The notes: generated by a model from the sequence alone, not told the origin. A stretch of 64,000 bases of DNA from UBA3206 sp964548855 (GCA_964548855.1 CAZJSR010000003.1:1-64000), one strand, 5' to 3'. Shown: positions 8,830 through 16,890, counted from the first letter of the stretch. A program made the numbers and translations.

Positions 8830-10610
8830 TGACTAATTCAAACCAAAAATCAAGTAAGAAATCAGTAGTTAAATTAGGTAAATATTTAAAGCCTTATCTT
8901 ATAATTATAATAATAGCAGCCATTTTAAATATTGGTGGAGCTATTTGTACAGTTTTAGGACCTAGGTTTTTAGGAAAAATTACAACAGAATGCCAAATGG
9001 CATTGTTACAGAATCGACTTGTTGATTTATCTTATGTAAAGAAGATTGGAATAATTTTAATAGTAATTTATTCCGTTTCAGCAATTTGTGCATTTATGGC
9101 AAACTTCTTAATAACAGGAGCTGTACAAAGAGCATCTAAAAGGATTAGAACAGATATATCTGAAAAAATAAATGCTTTACCTCTTAGATATTTTGATTCA
9201 AGACCATATGGAGATGTTTTATCAAGAGTAACAAACGATGTTGATACAATTAGTCAAAATTTAAATCAATCATTAAATCAAGTAATATATGCAGCATCAT
9301 TACTAATTGGAGTTACAACAATGATGGTTACAACATCATGGGTACTTTCATTAGTAACTATTGCGGTACTTCCTATTTCATTGATATTAATGGGATTAGT
9401 TATGAAGTTTAGTCAAAAGCATTTCCGTAGTCAACAACAAACTCTTGGTACATTAAATGGGCATATAGAAGAAATGTACGCTGGACAAAATATTGTTAAG
9501 GTATTTAATAAAGAAGAAGATAACCTAAAAGATTTTGATAATATCAATGATTCACTTGAAAAGAGCGCATTTAAAAGCCAATTCTTATCAGGACTTATTA
9601 TGCCAATAATGAGTTTTGTAGGAAACTTAGGATATATAGCTATTGCGATTATAGGTGGAAAATTAACTTTAACAAAAAATATGTCATTAAGATTAGGTCT
9701 AGGAGATGTACAAAGTTTTATCCAATACTCTAGATTATTCAATCAACCTATTCAAACATTAGGACAATTATCATCAACACTTCAAAGTTGTGGAGCTGCA
9801 ACTGAGAGAATAATGGAATTCTTAAGTGAAGAAGAATTAGAAAAAGAAGATGTTAAAATAGTTCTTAATAAAGAAGATGTAAAAGGTGAAATTGAATTTA
9901 ACCATATAAAATTTGGATATTTACCTGAAAAAGAAATTATTCATGATTTCTCATGTAAAATTCTTCCAGGTCAAAAGGTTGCGATTGTAGGACCTACAGG
10001 CGCAGGTAAAACAACTATGGTTAATTTGCTTATGAGATTTTATGAAATTAACGGTGGAAGTATTAAAATAGATGGTGTAAGCACAAAAGATATAACAAGA
10101 GAAAATGTTGCTTCACTTTTTGGAATGGTACTTCAAGATACATGGCTTTTTGAAGGAAGCATTATGGATAATTTAAGATATGGAAATCAAAATGCAACTT
10201 ATGAAGAAGTTAAAGAAGCTTGTAAGTCATGTCATATCCATCAATTTATTAAATCGCTAAGCGGAGGATATAATCATATTTTAGATGAAAATGCGAATGT
10301 ATCACAAGGTCAAAAACAATTAATGACTATCGCAAGAGCAATGATTGAAAATGCGCCAATGTTGATTCTTGATGAAGCGACATCAAGTGTAGATACACGT
10401 ACAGAGATATTAATTCAAAAAGCTATGGATAAATTAATGGAAGGAAGAACAAGTTTCGTTATTGCTCATAGACTTTCAACAATTAAAAATTCTGATATTA
10501 TTTTAGTTATGAAAGATGGAAATATTATTGAATCTGGAAATCATGATGAATTAATAAAAAAGAATGGATTCTATGCAGAATTATATAATTCACAATTTGC
10601 GAATCAATAA
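8829..10610 (+). CDS. Heterodimeric ABC exporter half-transporter, consensus Walker B subunit
   Basis: This 593-residue partner has six N-terminal helices and an ATPase domain. Walker A GPTGAGKTT is near residue 388, Walker B is MLILDEATSSVD with the catalytic Glu, and the switch His is in FVIAHRLST near 547. Its signature is VSQGQ instead of LSGGQ. Combined with the upstream subunit, one composite ATP site is fully canonical and the other is degenerate, as expected for this exporter class. Translation is coupled, because the ATG overlaps the upstream stop by one base. A terminator follows at 10606. Confidence 0.93.
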   Translation: MTNSNQKSSKKSVVKLGKYLKPYLIIIIIAAILNIGGAICTVLGPRFLGKITTECQMALLQNRLVDLSYVKKIGIILIVIYSVSAICAFMANFLITGAVQRASKRIRTDISEKINALPLRYFDSRPYGDVLSRVTNDVDTISQNLNQSLNQVIYAASLLIGVTTMMVTTSWVLSLVTIAVLPISLILMGLVMKFSQKHFRSQQQTLGTLNGHIEEMYAGQNIVKVFNKEEDNLKDFDNINDSLEKSAFKSQFLSGLIMPIMSFVGNLGYIAIAIIGGKLTLTKNMSLRLGLGDVQSFIQYSRLFNQPIQTLGQLSSTLQSCGAATERIMEFLSEEELEKEDVKIVLNKEDVKGEIEFNHIKFGYLPEKEIIHDFSCKILPGQKVAIVGPTGAGKTTMVNLLMRFYEINGGSIKIDGVSTKDITRENVASLFGMVLQDTWLFEGSIMDNLRYGNQNATYEEVKEACKSCHIHQFIKSLSGGYNHILDENANVSQGQKQLMTIARAMIENAPMLILDEATSSVDTRTEILIQKAMDKLMEGRTSFVIAHRLSTIKNSDIILVMKDGNIIESGNHDELIKKNGFYAELYNSQFANQ

Positions 10611-10640
10611 GGCTTGATTATTCAAGTCTTATTGTTTTAT
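10606..10640 (+). terminator. Terminator of the marR-ABC operon
   Basis: AATAAGGCTTGA pairs with TCAAGTCTTATT (one G-U pair) around a 4-nt loop and is followed by GTTTTAT. On the other strand it overlaps the 3-prime end of a tiny reading frame. Confidence 0.8.
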
Positions 10641-10686
10641 TAAGACAAACTAATAAAATGAATAGAACTAAAATTAATACAAACAT
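10618..10686 (-). CDS. Candidate tiny membrane peptide (22 aa)
   Basis: The frame encodes MFVLILVLFILLVCLNKTIR plus LE and a stop. The 9-residue core ILVLFILLV is identical to the core of the YjcZ-like peptide at 36710-36811. A GGTGATT ribosome-binding site lies about 7 nt before the ATG. CATATTTTA upstream resembles a sigma-K -10, with an AC 16 bp before it. The gene is short, so chance is not excluded. The shared core and the good RBS make it worth listing as a possible sporulation-type tiny transmembrane protein. Confidence 0.45.
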   Translation of the reverse strand: MFVLILVLFILLVCLNKTIRLE

Positions 10687-10732
10687 CTTAATCACCACTT
10701 TAAAATATGAAAAAAATTACAAATTGTGATTA

Positions 10733-10764
10733 AAAACGGTTACATTTCTTATGCAAACGTTTAC
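10733..10764 (+). promoter_or_regulatory. LacI-family (or cre-like) operator candidates
   Basis: GCAAACGTTTAC (10753-10764) is nearly the classic GTAAACGTTTAC LacI/GalR palindrome. AAAACGGTTAC (10733-10743) is a second imperfect copy 10 bp upstream. They lie directly before two overlapping promoters. The fit to the catabolite cre consensus is poorer at the outer positions. Confidence 0.45.
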
Positions 10765-10777
10765 TTGAAAAAATATA

Positions 10778-10805
10778 TTGATAAAGTGTATAAAATGTTT
10801 ATAAT
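10778..10805 (+). promoter_or_regulatory. Sigma-A promoter before a possible small RNA
   Basis: TTGATA (10778-10783) and TATAAT (10800-10805) are 16 bp apart. A second candidate, TTGAAA (10765-10770) with TATAAA (10789-10794), overlaps it. No protein-coding frame starts within the next 90 bp. Confidence 0.55.
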
Positions 10806-10811
10806 ACTATA

Positions 10812-10890
10812 TGTATTCACGTTTTTTATTAGTGAATCATTCCTACAATCTTTTCTTTTTTACATGCCAACATTGTTGGCATTATTTTTT
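10812..10890 (+). ncRNA. Candidate small RNA or terminated leader
   Basis: A transcript from the promoter at 10778-10805 would start near 10812. It would end at a strong terminator whose stem is ATGCCAAC/GTTGGCAT (10864-10871 and 10875-10882), with a 3-nt loop and a T run. Inside it, ATTCAC and GTGAAT can form a small hairpin. No frame with a ribosome-binding site is present. It could instead be a conditional leader of the downstream methyltransferase gene. No known RNA family was recognised. Confidence 0.35.
10864..10890 (+). terminator. Strong terminator with no protein gene upstream
   Basis: The perfect 8-bp stem ATGCCAAC/GTTGGCAT with loop ATT is followed by ATTTTTTT. The nearest plus-strand gene upstream already has its own terminator at 10606, so this one serves another transcript. 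Confidence 0.8.
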
Positions 10891-10928
10891 TAATTAAATG
10901 TTGTATAATAAAAAGGGGTGACTTGATT

Positions 10929-12038
10929 GTGTTTGAAAGTATATTAGGATGTTCTATTGAAAAAGCAATACTATCTAATCCAACTCTAGATAAATATAAA
11001 AAAGTAAGAGTTAAGAAGATATTAATAAAAAATGAAAAAATGTATCAAATTGAAGCATTTACAAAAACTCAAGTTTTTCATGAAAATAAAAATGAAATTG
11101 ATATAATATCTTCATTAGAAGAATATATGAAATATTTTAGACAAGCAGAAATATGGACGACTGATTTTTATTATGCATATAAAATAACATCAAAAGGAAA
11201 AATTTTGACAACAAAAAAATCATGTAAAACAAATTTGGAAATAATGAATCATAACAGAGATAAAGACTACATTATAAAAGAAGGAATGATTGTTCCAGCA
11301 CTTATAGATCTTAATGTAATGACAAATGATGGAAAAGTAGTAAAAGCTTATTATGATAAATATAAACAAATCAATAAGTTCTTAGAGATCATTGATAAGA
11401 CTATAGGTTATGAAGAGAAATTAAACATAATAGACTTTGGTTGTGGAAAAAGTTACTTAACGTTTGTTTTATATTATTATTTAGTAGAAATAAAGAAAAT
11501 AAATGCAAATATTATAGGATTAGATTTAAAAGAAGATGTTATAAATAATTGTAATGAAATTGCCAAAAAATATGGGTATAATAATCTTAACTTTGAAATA
11601 GGTGATATTTCATTATATAAACCTAAAAATAATGTAGACATGATTATTACTCTTCATGCATGTGATACTGCCACTGATGCAGCATTATATCATGCGATAA
11701 AACTTAAGGCTAAATATATATTAAGTGTTCCATGTTGTCAACATCAAATAAATCAAGAACTAAAAAAAGATGTATTGCCACTTATGAATAAATATGGATT
11801 AATAAAAGAAAGATTTTCAAGTCTTTTAACTGATAGTATAAGAGCTAATATATTAGAATACTATGGATATAAAGTCAATGTTATGGAATTCATAGATTTT
11901 ATACATTCTCCTAAAAATATATTAATAAAAGGTGTATTAACAAATACACCAAATGAAACTTTAAAAGAAGATATTGAATCATTATTAAAAGAATATAAAA
12001 TAACACATGCGTTATATGATATGTGCTTTAAAGAATAA
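10929..12038 (+). CDS. SAM-dependent methyltransferase (Methyltransf_32-like)
   Basis: The protein has about 369 residues. The central Rossmann domain carries the SAM motif IIDFGCGKSYLTF at about residues 165-177, GLDLKEDVINNC as the acidic ribose-binding strand, and DMIITLHACDTATD. The paired-cysteine segment VPCCQHQ is typical of the PF13679 class of putative RNA or protein methyltransferases. The N-terminal 150 residues are less clear. I prefer the GTG at 10929 (AGGGGTG lies 8 nt before) over the TTG at 10923, which leaves only 2 nt. The substrate is unknown. It is a single gene closed by a bidirectional terminator. Confidence 0.8.
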   Translation: MFESILGCSIEKAILSNPTLDKYKKVRVKKILIKNEKMYQIEAFTKTQVFHENKNEIDIISSLEEYMKYFRQAEIWTTDFYYAYKITSKGKILTTKKSCKTNLEIMNHNRDKDYIIKEGMIVPALIDLNVMTNDGKVVKAYYDKYKQINKFLEIIDKTIGYEEKLNIIDFGCGKSYLTFVLYYYLVEIKKINANIIGLDLKEDVINNCNEIAKKYGYNNLNFEIGDISLYKPKNNVDMIITLHACDTATDAALYHAIKLKAKYILSVPCCQHQINQELKKDVLPLMNKYGLIKERFSSLLTDSIRANILEYYGYKVNVMEFIDFIHSPKNILIKGVLTNTPNETLKEDIESLLKEYKITHALYDMCFKE

Positions 12039-12066
12039 AATCACGAAAAAATTCGTGATTTTATTT
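12037..12066 (+). terminator. Bidirectional terminator between methyltransferase and spo0A
   Basis: The 11-bp perfect stem AAAATCACGAA/TTCGTGATTTT (12037-12047 and 12052-12062) has an AAAA loop and T-rich or A-rich flanks that suit both convergent genes. Confidence 0.9.
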
Positions 12067-12848
12067 TAATTTAGGACTTTATGTTCAAGTCTTAATTTAT
12101 CTGCAATCATAGCGATGAATTCACTATTTGTTGGCTTACTTTTATTATAAGAAATAGTATATGAGAATATAGCAGAAATTGCATCTACATTTCCTCTATT
12201 CCATGCAACTTCGATAGAATGTCTAATTGCTCTTTCAACACGAGAAGATGTTGTTTTATATTTCTTTGCGACCATAGGGTATAATACTTTGGTAATAGAA
12301 CCTAATATATCAATATTATTATATACCATAGTAATAGATTCTCTTAAATACATATACCCCTTAATGTGTGCAGGTACACCTATTTCGTGTAATAAATTTG
12401 TTATTTCTTGGTCTAAATTGATTTCATCTTTCTCTTCAATTAAATTAAATCCTTCTTTTTTCTTTTTTACAGCAGGCTTAGTGATATTTGTAATCACATC
12501 GAGTAAGTGACTTAATTCAACGGGCTTAATAATAAAATAATCAGCACCTAATTCACTAGATCTTGCGATAAGTGACTCATTATTAAAAGCAGTTAGCATA
12601 ATTATTTTATTAGGTCGCATATAATTATTAGGGTTTTTATTTAATTCTTCTAATACTTTTATACCATCGACTTCCGGCATAAAAATATCTAATAATAAAA
12701 TATCAACCTGATTCCTTTCTAAATGACTAAGTAATTGCCTTCCTGATGTAAAAACCTTTGATACTTCTATTCCGCTTTGGACATTAAGGAATTCAGTAAC
12801 CATTAGTATTAATTCCTTATTGTCATCTGCAAGTACTACCTTTGACAT
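12066..12848 (-). CDS. spo0A: Sporulation master response regulator Spo0A
   Basis: The 260-residue protein has a receiver domain with the acidic pair D8-D9, phospho-acceptor D54 (LLLDIFMPEVDG), T/S in MLTAF and K in IIKPVE. A linker follows, then the Spo0A-specific C-terminal DNA-binding domain. Its recognition region reads KTTSSRVERAIRHSIEVAWN near residues 200-219. Spo0A-P governs entry into sporulation and binds TGTCGAA boxes. The start has GGAGGA 6-8 nt upstream. Two 0A boxes lie about 145 bp upstream, which suggests autoregulation. It is a single gene. This family is strongly tied to endospore formation, in line with spoIIQ and spoIIID elsewhere in the window. Confidence 0.97.
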   Translation of the reverse strand: MSKVVLADDNKELILMVTEFLNVQSGIEVSKVFTSGRQLLSHLERNQVDILLLDIFMPEVDGIKVLEELNKNPNNYMRPNKIIMLTAFNNESLIARSSELGADYFIIKPVELSHLLDVITNITKPAVKKKKEGFNLIEEKDEINLDQEITNLLHEIGVPAHIKGYMYLRESITMVYNNIDILGSITKVLYPMVAKKYKTTSSRVERAIRHSIEVAWNRGNVDAISAIFSYTISYNKSKPTNSEFIAMIADKLRLEHKVLN

Positions 12849-12923
12849 ACATATTCCTCCTCACTATGTCAATATAATATAATTAAAAATATCAAACTAC
12901 AAGAAAAAATGATTATTTTTTTA

Positions 12924-12951
12924 ATTATATTAATTATATAAAATTTTGCAA
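12924..12951 (-). promoter_or_regulatory. Sigma-A promoter candidate for spo0A
   Basis: On the minus strand TTGCAA (12951-12946) and TATAAT (12929-12924) are 16 bp apart. The -10 lies about 75 bp before the spo0A start. No convincing sigma-H promoter was found in this interval. Confidence 0.5.
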
Positions 12952-12989
12952 CATCACCGTGTCACAAAACAAATTTTATATCATTCCTA

Positions 12990-13006
12990 TGTCGAAAGGT
13001 GTCGAA
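12990..13006. promoter_or_regulatory. Tandem Spo0A boxes upstream of spo0A
   Basis: TGTCGAA occurs at 12990-12996 and again at 13000-13006, exactly 10 bp apart (one helical turn). Both match the 7-bp core of the 0A box. They lie about 40 bp upstream of the candidate spo0A -35. Confidence 0.75.
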
Positions 13007-13022
13007 TTACATAAAATTCGAA

Positions 13023-13931
13023 TTATTTTTTAAATATATTTTCTTTTTTGTATTTATTAGCTTCTTCTTTAGTAAGATGTTTTCCCCAAGAAAGAAAAGA
13101 AGAAGTATCTATATTTGTATTATATTCTTCAAATCTTGCGGTTTTATCTCTTGAAGAACCATTCCATTTATTCCAACCTTCTTTTTTTACGACATTATTT
13201 AATATAGTACTATTAATTAATGTAACCTTTCCATAATCACGCCAAGGTCTAGCTAAGAACATAGATTCTTCTTTTATACCACTGAAAGTACAGTTAAAGC
13301 ATGTAAAACCAAATTCTTGGTCTTCATTATGCGATGGAGCGAAGAAATATCCTTGTGTATCTGATATTGAGTGGAAGTGGCAATTTTCGAAAATTGAAAC
13401 ACCTGCACCAAATATATAATCAACATCGCCTTCAATATAACAATCTTTATAATATTGTCTAGAATAATTTGGAGTTAATTCATCTTCTTCTAAGAATCCT
13501 ATATATTTTGTTTGAAGGTTTATAGGAAGCGGTCCGCAAAATAATGTATCTTGTGCACTAATAAGGTTTGAATTATATAAATTGAAATTATCTCCAAGTA
13601 CATGTAATGCGACGGCTTGTCCATAAGTAGACGAAGGAACAGATAGATTTTTTATAGTTAAATCCTTAATTGTAACATTTTCGCCTAAAACCATTATTGT
13701 ATAAGTTCTAAAAGTATTATATTCTTTATTATCTTTGTGTATTTTGGGACTCCAATCTTTGTTCTCGATAATAGTATTATCTATACCTTTTCCTACGATT
13801 GTGATATTATTTTTAGTTATTTTTAATTTCTCGCTATAGACACATTTATCTAATATAATAGTGTCTCCTTCGTTAGAATTATTAATTGCTTCTGCAATTG
13901 ATTTATATTTAGAAACTAATATTTCCATCAT
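13023..13931 (-). CDS. Intracellular pectinesterase (CE8)
   Basis: This enzyme removes methyl esters from galacturonan. The roughly 302-residue right-handed beta-helix protein carries the CE8 motifs in order: GQAVALH (about residue 105), AQDTLF with the first catalytic Asp, DYIFGAG with the second, and ARPWRDYGK near residue 230. No signal peptide is present, so it should act on imported oligomers. Of three possible starts I chose the ATG at 13931. The GTG at 13937 is part of the AGAGGTG ribosome-binding site, and an ATG at 13928 is equally possible. It is divergent from the pectin importer cluster and shares a 300-bp control region with it. Confidence 0.92.
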   Translation of the reverse strand: MMEILVSKYKSIAEAINNSNEGDTIILDKCVYSEKLKITKNNITIVGKGIDNTIIENKDWSPKIHKDNKEYNTFRTYTIMVLGENVTIKDLTIKNLSVPSSTYGQAVALHVLGDNFNLYNSNLISAQDTLFCGPLPINLQTKYIGFLEEDELTPNYSRQYYKDCYIEGDVDYIFGAGVSIFENCHFHSISDTQGYFFAPSHNEDQEFGFTCFNCTFSGIKEESMFLARPWRDYGKVTLINSTILNNVVKKEGWNKWNGSSRDKTARFEEYNTNIDTSSFLSWGKHLTKEEANKYKKENIFKK

Positions 13932-13951
13932 GTACACCTCTTTCTAAAGAC

Positions 13952-13960
13952 ATTATATCA
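13952..13960 (-). promoter_or_regulatory. Extended -10 promoter of the pectinesterase gene
   Basis: TGATATAAT on the minus strand (13960-13952) is an extended -10 about 20 bp before the start. No clear -35 is visible, which is acceptable for extended -10 promoters. Confidence 0.5.
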
Positions 13961-14056
13961 TGAATTGTATATCATAAATAAACAAATAAAAAATAAAACA
14001 TAAAAAAATATGCTAAAAATGGCTATATTACCTAAAAAATTAACATTTTATAAAAT

Positions 14057-14072
14057 AAACGAAATCGTTTAC
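14057..14072. promoter_or_regulatory. LacI-type palindrome between pectinesterase and importer genes
   Basis: AAACGA-AA-TCGTTT (14057-14070, followed by AC) has perfect 6-bp arms with the AACG...CGTT core typical of LacI-family operators. It sits between the two divergent promoters, so one regulator could control both transcripts. The rest of 13938-14102 contains nothing else that I can assign. Confidence 0.5.
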
Positions 14073-14102
14073 AAAAAAAATGAAAAAGTTTTCATGTTGC
14101 TA

Positions 14103-14131
14103 TTGACTATGATATTTATAAGTGGTAAAAT
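14103..14131 (+). promoter_or_regulatory. Sigma-A promoter of the pectin importer operon
   Basis: TTGACT (14103-14108) is 17 bp from an extended -10 TGGTAAAAT (14123-14131). The segment TATAAGTGGTAAAAT is nearly identical to that of the uxaBAC promoter at 44084-44112. Confidence 0.8.
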
Positions 14132-14137
14132 TAAGTG

Positions 14138-14226
14138 GAAATCGGCCATAGGGAAACCTTGCCATAATATGAGCGAAAGGCTTTTAAAACTACATTTTGT
14201 ACTTTAAAATGCATGAGGTGATTAAG
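14138..14226 (+). promoter_or_regulatory. Structured 5-prime leader of the importer operon
   Basis: About 90 nt of untranslated leader can fold. AGG-GAAA-CCT forms a GNRA-capped stem (about 14151-14160) flanked by GGC and GCC. The 14-mer AAAGGCTTTTAAAA (14176-14189) also occurs in the uxa leader at 44126-44139. The downstream part forms an imperfect hairpin next to the ribosome-binding site. No known riboswitch class was recognised. Confidence 0.35.
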
Positions 14227-14865
14227 TTGTCTTTAAAGAAATATATGATTATTGATTTGATTATATTGTTTGTAGTAGGGACCTTAACAGAATTCATAGC
14301 AATGTATGCCATTCCTCAATTTATCCCAAAATCTGCTCCATTTTTTGTAGCAACACTACTTGTAGAACTTGTTGCGATAGCTAGATGGGGATATAAAGGA
14401 TTAGTATTAATTCCTTTTCTATCAGTAGTTAGTTTTCTATCTGGAAAACTGGTGGGACAAGGCAGTTATCCAGTAGGTGTGCTAATCGCTGATTTTGTTG
14501 GGCTTTCTGGAAGCTCGCTTGCCTTATTATTTAGAAAAAAAGGTAAGAAAAATTCAATGTTTGGAGAAATCTCATCAACTATCATTCAAACGCTATTAAT
14601 AATATTAGTTGTTATTTTATTGATTACAATTGTGTTGATAGTTTCAGGTCAAAGAGTTTTGGATTCATTAGTATATTCTATAATTCAATGCTTGCCTGGT
14701 GCATTTGCGACAATAATATTTATAATACCACTTCAACGTCAAAGTACTCTAGGAGATGTTAAAGAAACTTTAATATCAAAGGAAGAAGAAAAAGAAATGG
14801 AAAGAAAATATTATTCACAATATGCAAATGAAGTTATTGAAAAAAATAATCAAAAGAAAGATTAG
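14227..14865 (+). CDS. Six-helix membrane protein at the head of the pectin importer operon, unknown
   Basis: The 212-residue protein has about six hydrophobic helices followed by a charged C-terminal tail of about 35 residues (KEEEKEMERKYYSQYANEV). Size and helix count resemble an ECF S component, but I see no decisive motif. I chose the TTG at 14227 because GAGGTG lies 8 nt upstream; the longer frame from 14197 would use a poorly placed TTG. It is the first gene of the operon, 49 bp before the permease. It could be an accessory or sensor of the importer, but this is inference. Confidence 0.65.
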   Translation: MSLKKYMIIDLIILFVVGTLTEFIAMYAIPQFIPKSAPFFVATLLVELVAIARWGYKGLVLIPFLSVVSFLSGKLVGQGSYPVGVLIADFVGLSGSSLALLFRKKGKKNSMFGEISSTIIQTLLIILVVILLITIVLIVSGQRVLDSLVYSIIQCLPGAFATIIFIIPLQRQSTLGDVKETLISKEEEKEMERKYYSQYANEVIEKNNQKKD

Positions 14866-14914
14866 ATTGCAAGAGATTTTGAAAATATAAAATTAGAAAG
14901 GTGTGAATATTTGC

Positions 14915-15955
14915 ATGAGTTTAATTAAGGCAAATGGAGACACTCTAGATGAACTAGAGAGATCAAAGTGGGCGAGAGTAGGGAAAACGTTACTTAAAGA
15001 TTGGCGTTTATATATATTACTTGTCCCAATGTTAGCTTTCTTAATCATGTTCAAGTACTTACCAATTTATGGTATTTTGCAAGGGTTTAAATCATTTGAT
15101 GCTGTAAGATCTGTACTTGATACTGAATGGAAAGGTATATTTAACTTAAAGGAATTATTTGATACTTCAAAAGTAACTTCAGGTGAATTCTGGAGAGCGT
15201 TCCGTAATACGTTCGTAAATAGCATGTACGGTTTAGTATTTGGATTCCCGATTCCAATCTTTATCGCATTATGTTTTACTGAAATTAAGAATGCAGGAGT
15301 AAGAAGCGTTATCCAAGTATGTGTATACTTACCAAAATTCTTATCAACAGTTGTTACTGCATCAATTGTATTGCTATGGTCAACTACTTATTCTCCTAAT
15401 ATGGGAATGGGTGAAATGGCTCCAGGTTTATTACAAAATATATTTGAAAAACTTAATTTAGTTGAAATTGATAGTAAAACAGGGCATTCTAAGACATCGT
15501 TATTAGATTATCCAAGGTATTTTAGACCAATTTACCAAATTACAGGTGTTTGGGAAGGCGCTGGATATGGATCTATCGTTTATTTTGCTGCAGCGTTAGC
15601 GATTTCTCCAACAAGTTTTGAAGCTGCAAGAATTGATGGTGCATCAAAATTACAACAAATTAGATATGTTACATTGCCAGGAATGGCTCCTACATTATCG
15701 ATTATGTTAATTATTCGTATCGGACAAATTTTAAATATTGGATATGAAAAAGTATTGTTGTTAACAGATTCACATATATCTGCATACGAAACTGCAGATG
15801 TTGTATCTACGTTCGTTTATCGTCAAGCAAAAGGTACGGATCCGAATGAACCGTTAGGAGTAGTTGCGGATTTGATGAACTCTATTATTGCGATGTGTTT
15901 AGTTTTAGGAGCGAATGCGATAAGTAGACGTGTATCATCTACTTCGTTATTCTAA
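14915..15955 (+). CDS. Carbohydrate ABC importer permease, LplB type
   Basis: The roughly 346-residue inner-membrane protein has six helices and the permease EAA loop (SFEAARIDGASKLQQIRYVT, about residues 235-254) that docks on the ATPase. The region KYLPIYGILQGFKSF is characteristic of the LplB/YtcP subgroup that imports oligosaccharides such as pectin or xylan fragments. The GTG at 14903 lies within the ribosome-binding region, so the ATG at 14915 is preferred, although its spacing is long (11-13 nt). It pairs with the next gene. Confidence 0.92.
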   Translation: MSLIKANGDTLDELERSKWARVGKTLLKDWRLYILLVPMLAFLIMFKYLPIYGILQGFKSFDAVRSVLDTEWKGIFNLKELFDTSKVTSGEFWRAFRNTFVNSMYGLVFGFPIPIFIALCFTEIKNAGVRSVIQVCVYLPKFLSTVVTASIVLLWSTTYSPNMGMGEMAPGLLQNIFEKLNLVEIDSKTGHSKTSLLDYPRYFRPIYQITGVWEGAGYGSIVYFAAALAISPTSFEAARIDGASKLQQIRYVTLPGMAPTLSIMLIIRIGQILNIGYEKVLLLTDSHISAYETADVVSTFVYRQAKGTDPNEPLGVVADLMNSIIAMCLVLGANAISRRVSSTSLF

Positions 15956-15974
15956 TAGAAGGAGTGTATAAATT

Positions 15975-16850
15975 ATGAAAAGACTTGATAAAAGTGAATT
16001 AGTATTTAAAATAATATCATATGTACTTCTTATATTATTTGCAATTTGTTGTGTTTATCCGTTGCTATATGTTATTTCAATAGCTATTTCTTCTAAAGAA
16101 GCTGTTGATGGTGGAAAAATTTGGCTATTACCAGTTGATATTCAATTTAAGGCCTTAAAAGAAGTTCTTGTAGGTTCTACATCAGAGAAATTCTGGGTTT
16201 CATATTGTAATACTGTATTCTATACTGTTTATGGTACAGTAGTTTCAATGTTTGTTGCTATCACTGGTGCATATGCTCTATCTAAGAGTAGATTAATGTT
16301 TGGTCGTGGATTTAACTTTATGTTAGTATTCACAATGTGGTTCTCTGCTGGTATGATTCCAAATTATAGAAACTTCTTAAGATTCGGTATTGATAACAAA
16401 TATGGATATATCATCGGTTTAGGATTCAATGCATTTAACATGGTATTGTTACGTAATTTCTTCTCAGGCATTCCATCTGAAATTGAAGAAGCTGCAACAA
16501 TCGATGGTGCAACTGAATTCCAATTATTAACTAAGATCTACATGCCAATGTCAAAGACTTCAATTGTTACTGTTACAATGTTCTTTGCTTTAAGTAGATG
16601 GAATGGATGGTTCTGGGCTTCAATGATTCTTAATGATGAAAATGACCACCCACTACAATTAGTTATGAGAAACCTATTGAGTCAGCTTGAAGACTCAGAC
16701 GAAGGAAGTTTAATTGATACAAAAGAGTATTCAACAACATCTATTCGTTACACAATGATCTTATGTTCTATCATTCCAATCTGCATTGTATATCCTCAAA
16801 TGCAAAAATATTTTGCTGCAGGTGTTAATGTAGGTGGAGTTAAAGAATAG
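15975..16850 (+). CDS. Carbohydrate ABC importer permease, LplC/YtcP type
   Basis: The 291-residue protein has six membrane helices and the EAA loop PSEIEEAATIDGATEFQLLT (about residues 170-189). The N-terminus (ISYVLLILFAICCVYPLLYV) and FSAGMIPNYRN are typical of the second permease in LplBC-type systems. RBS AGAAGGAG is 9 nt before the ATG. With the LplB-type subunit it forms the translocation pore for the solute carried by the binding lipoprotein encoded next. Confidence 0.93.
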   Translation: MKRLDKSELVFKIISYVLLILFAICCVYPLLYVISIAISSKEAVDGGKIWLLPVDIQFKALKEVLVGSTSEKFWVSYCNTVFYTVYGTVVSMFVAITGAYALSKSRLMFGRGFNFMLVFTMWFSAGMIPNYRNFLRFGIDNKYGYIIGLGFNAFNMVLLRNFFSGIPSEIEEAATIDGATEFQLLTKIYMPMSKTSIVTVTMFFALSRWNGWFWASMILNDENDHPLQLVMRNLLSQLEDSDEGSLIDTKEYSTTSIRYTMILCSIIPICIVYPQMQKYFAAGVNVGGVKE

Positions 16851-16890
16851 AAAAAAAGAAAAAAAAGAAAGGAAAAAAGGTGAAATTATT

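Noticed and set aside
10753..10764. Catabolite-response (cre) site
   Set aside because: The core fits, but the outer positions deviate from the cre consensus. It is listed as a LacI-type operator candidate, with cre as the alternative.
12289..12510. 73-codon frame opposite spo0A
   Set aside because: Antisense shadow of a well-supported gene with no start signals.
13002..13021. Inverted repeat TCGAATT-N6-AATTCGA considered as the pectinesterase terminator
   Set aside because: No T run follows on the minus strand, and the left arm is part of the second 0A box, so a regulatory reading is better.
12849..13022. Sigma-H promoter for spo0A
   Set aside because: An AGGAAT segment resembles a -35, but no GAAT-type -10 lies at the right distance.
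14010..14207. 65-codon plus-strand frame upstream of the importer operon
   Set aside because: It spans the LacI-type palindrome, the promoter and the structured leader, and has no ribosome-binding site at a useful distance.
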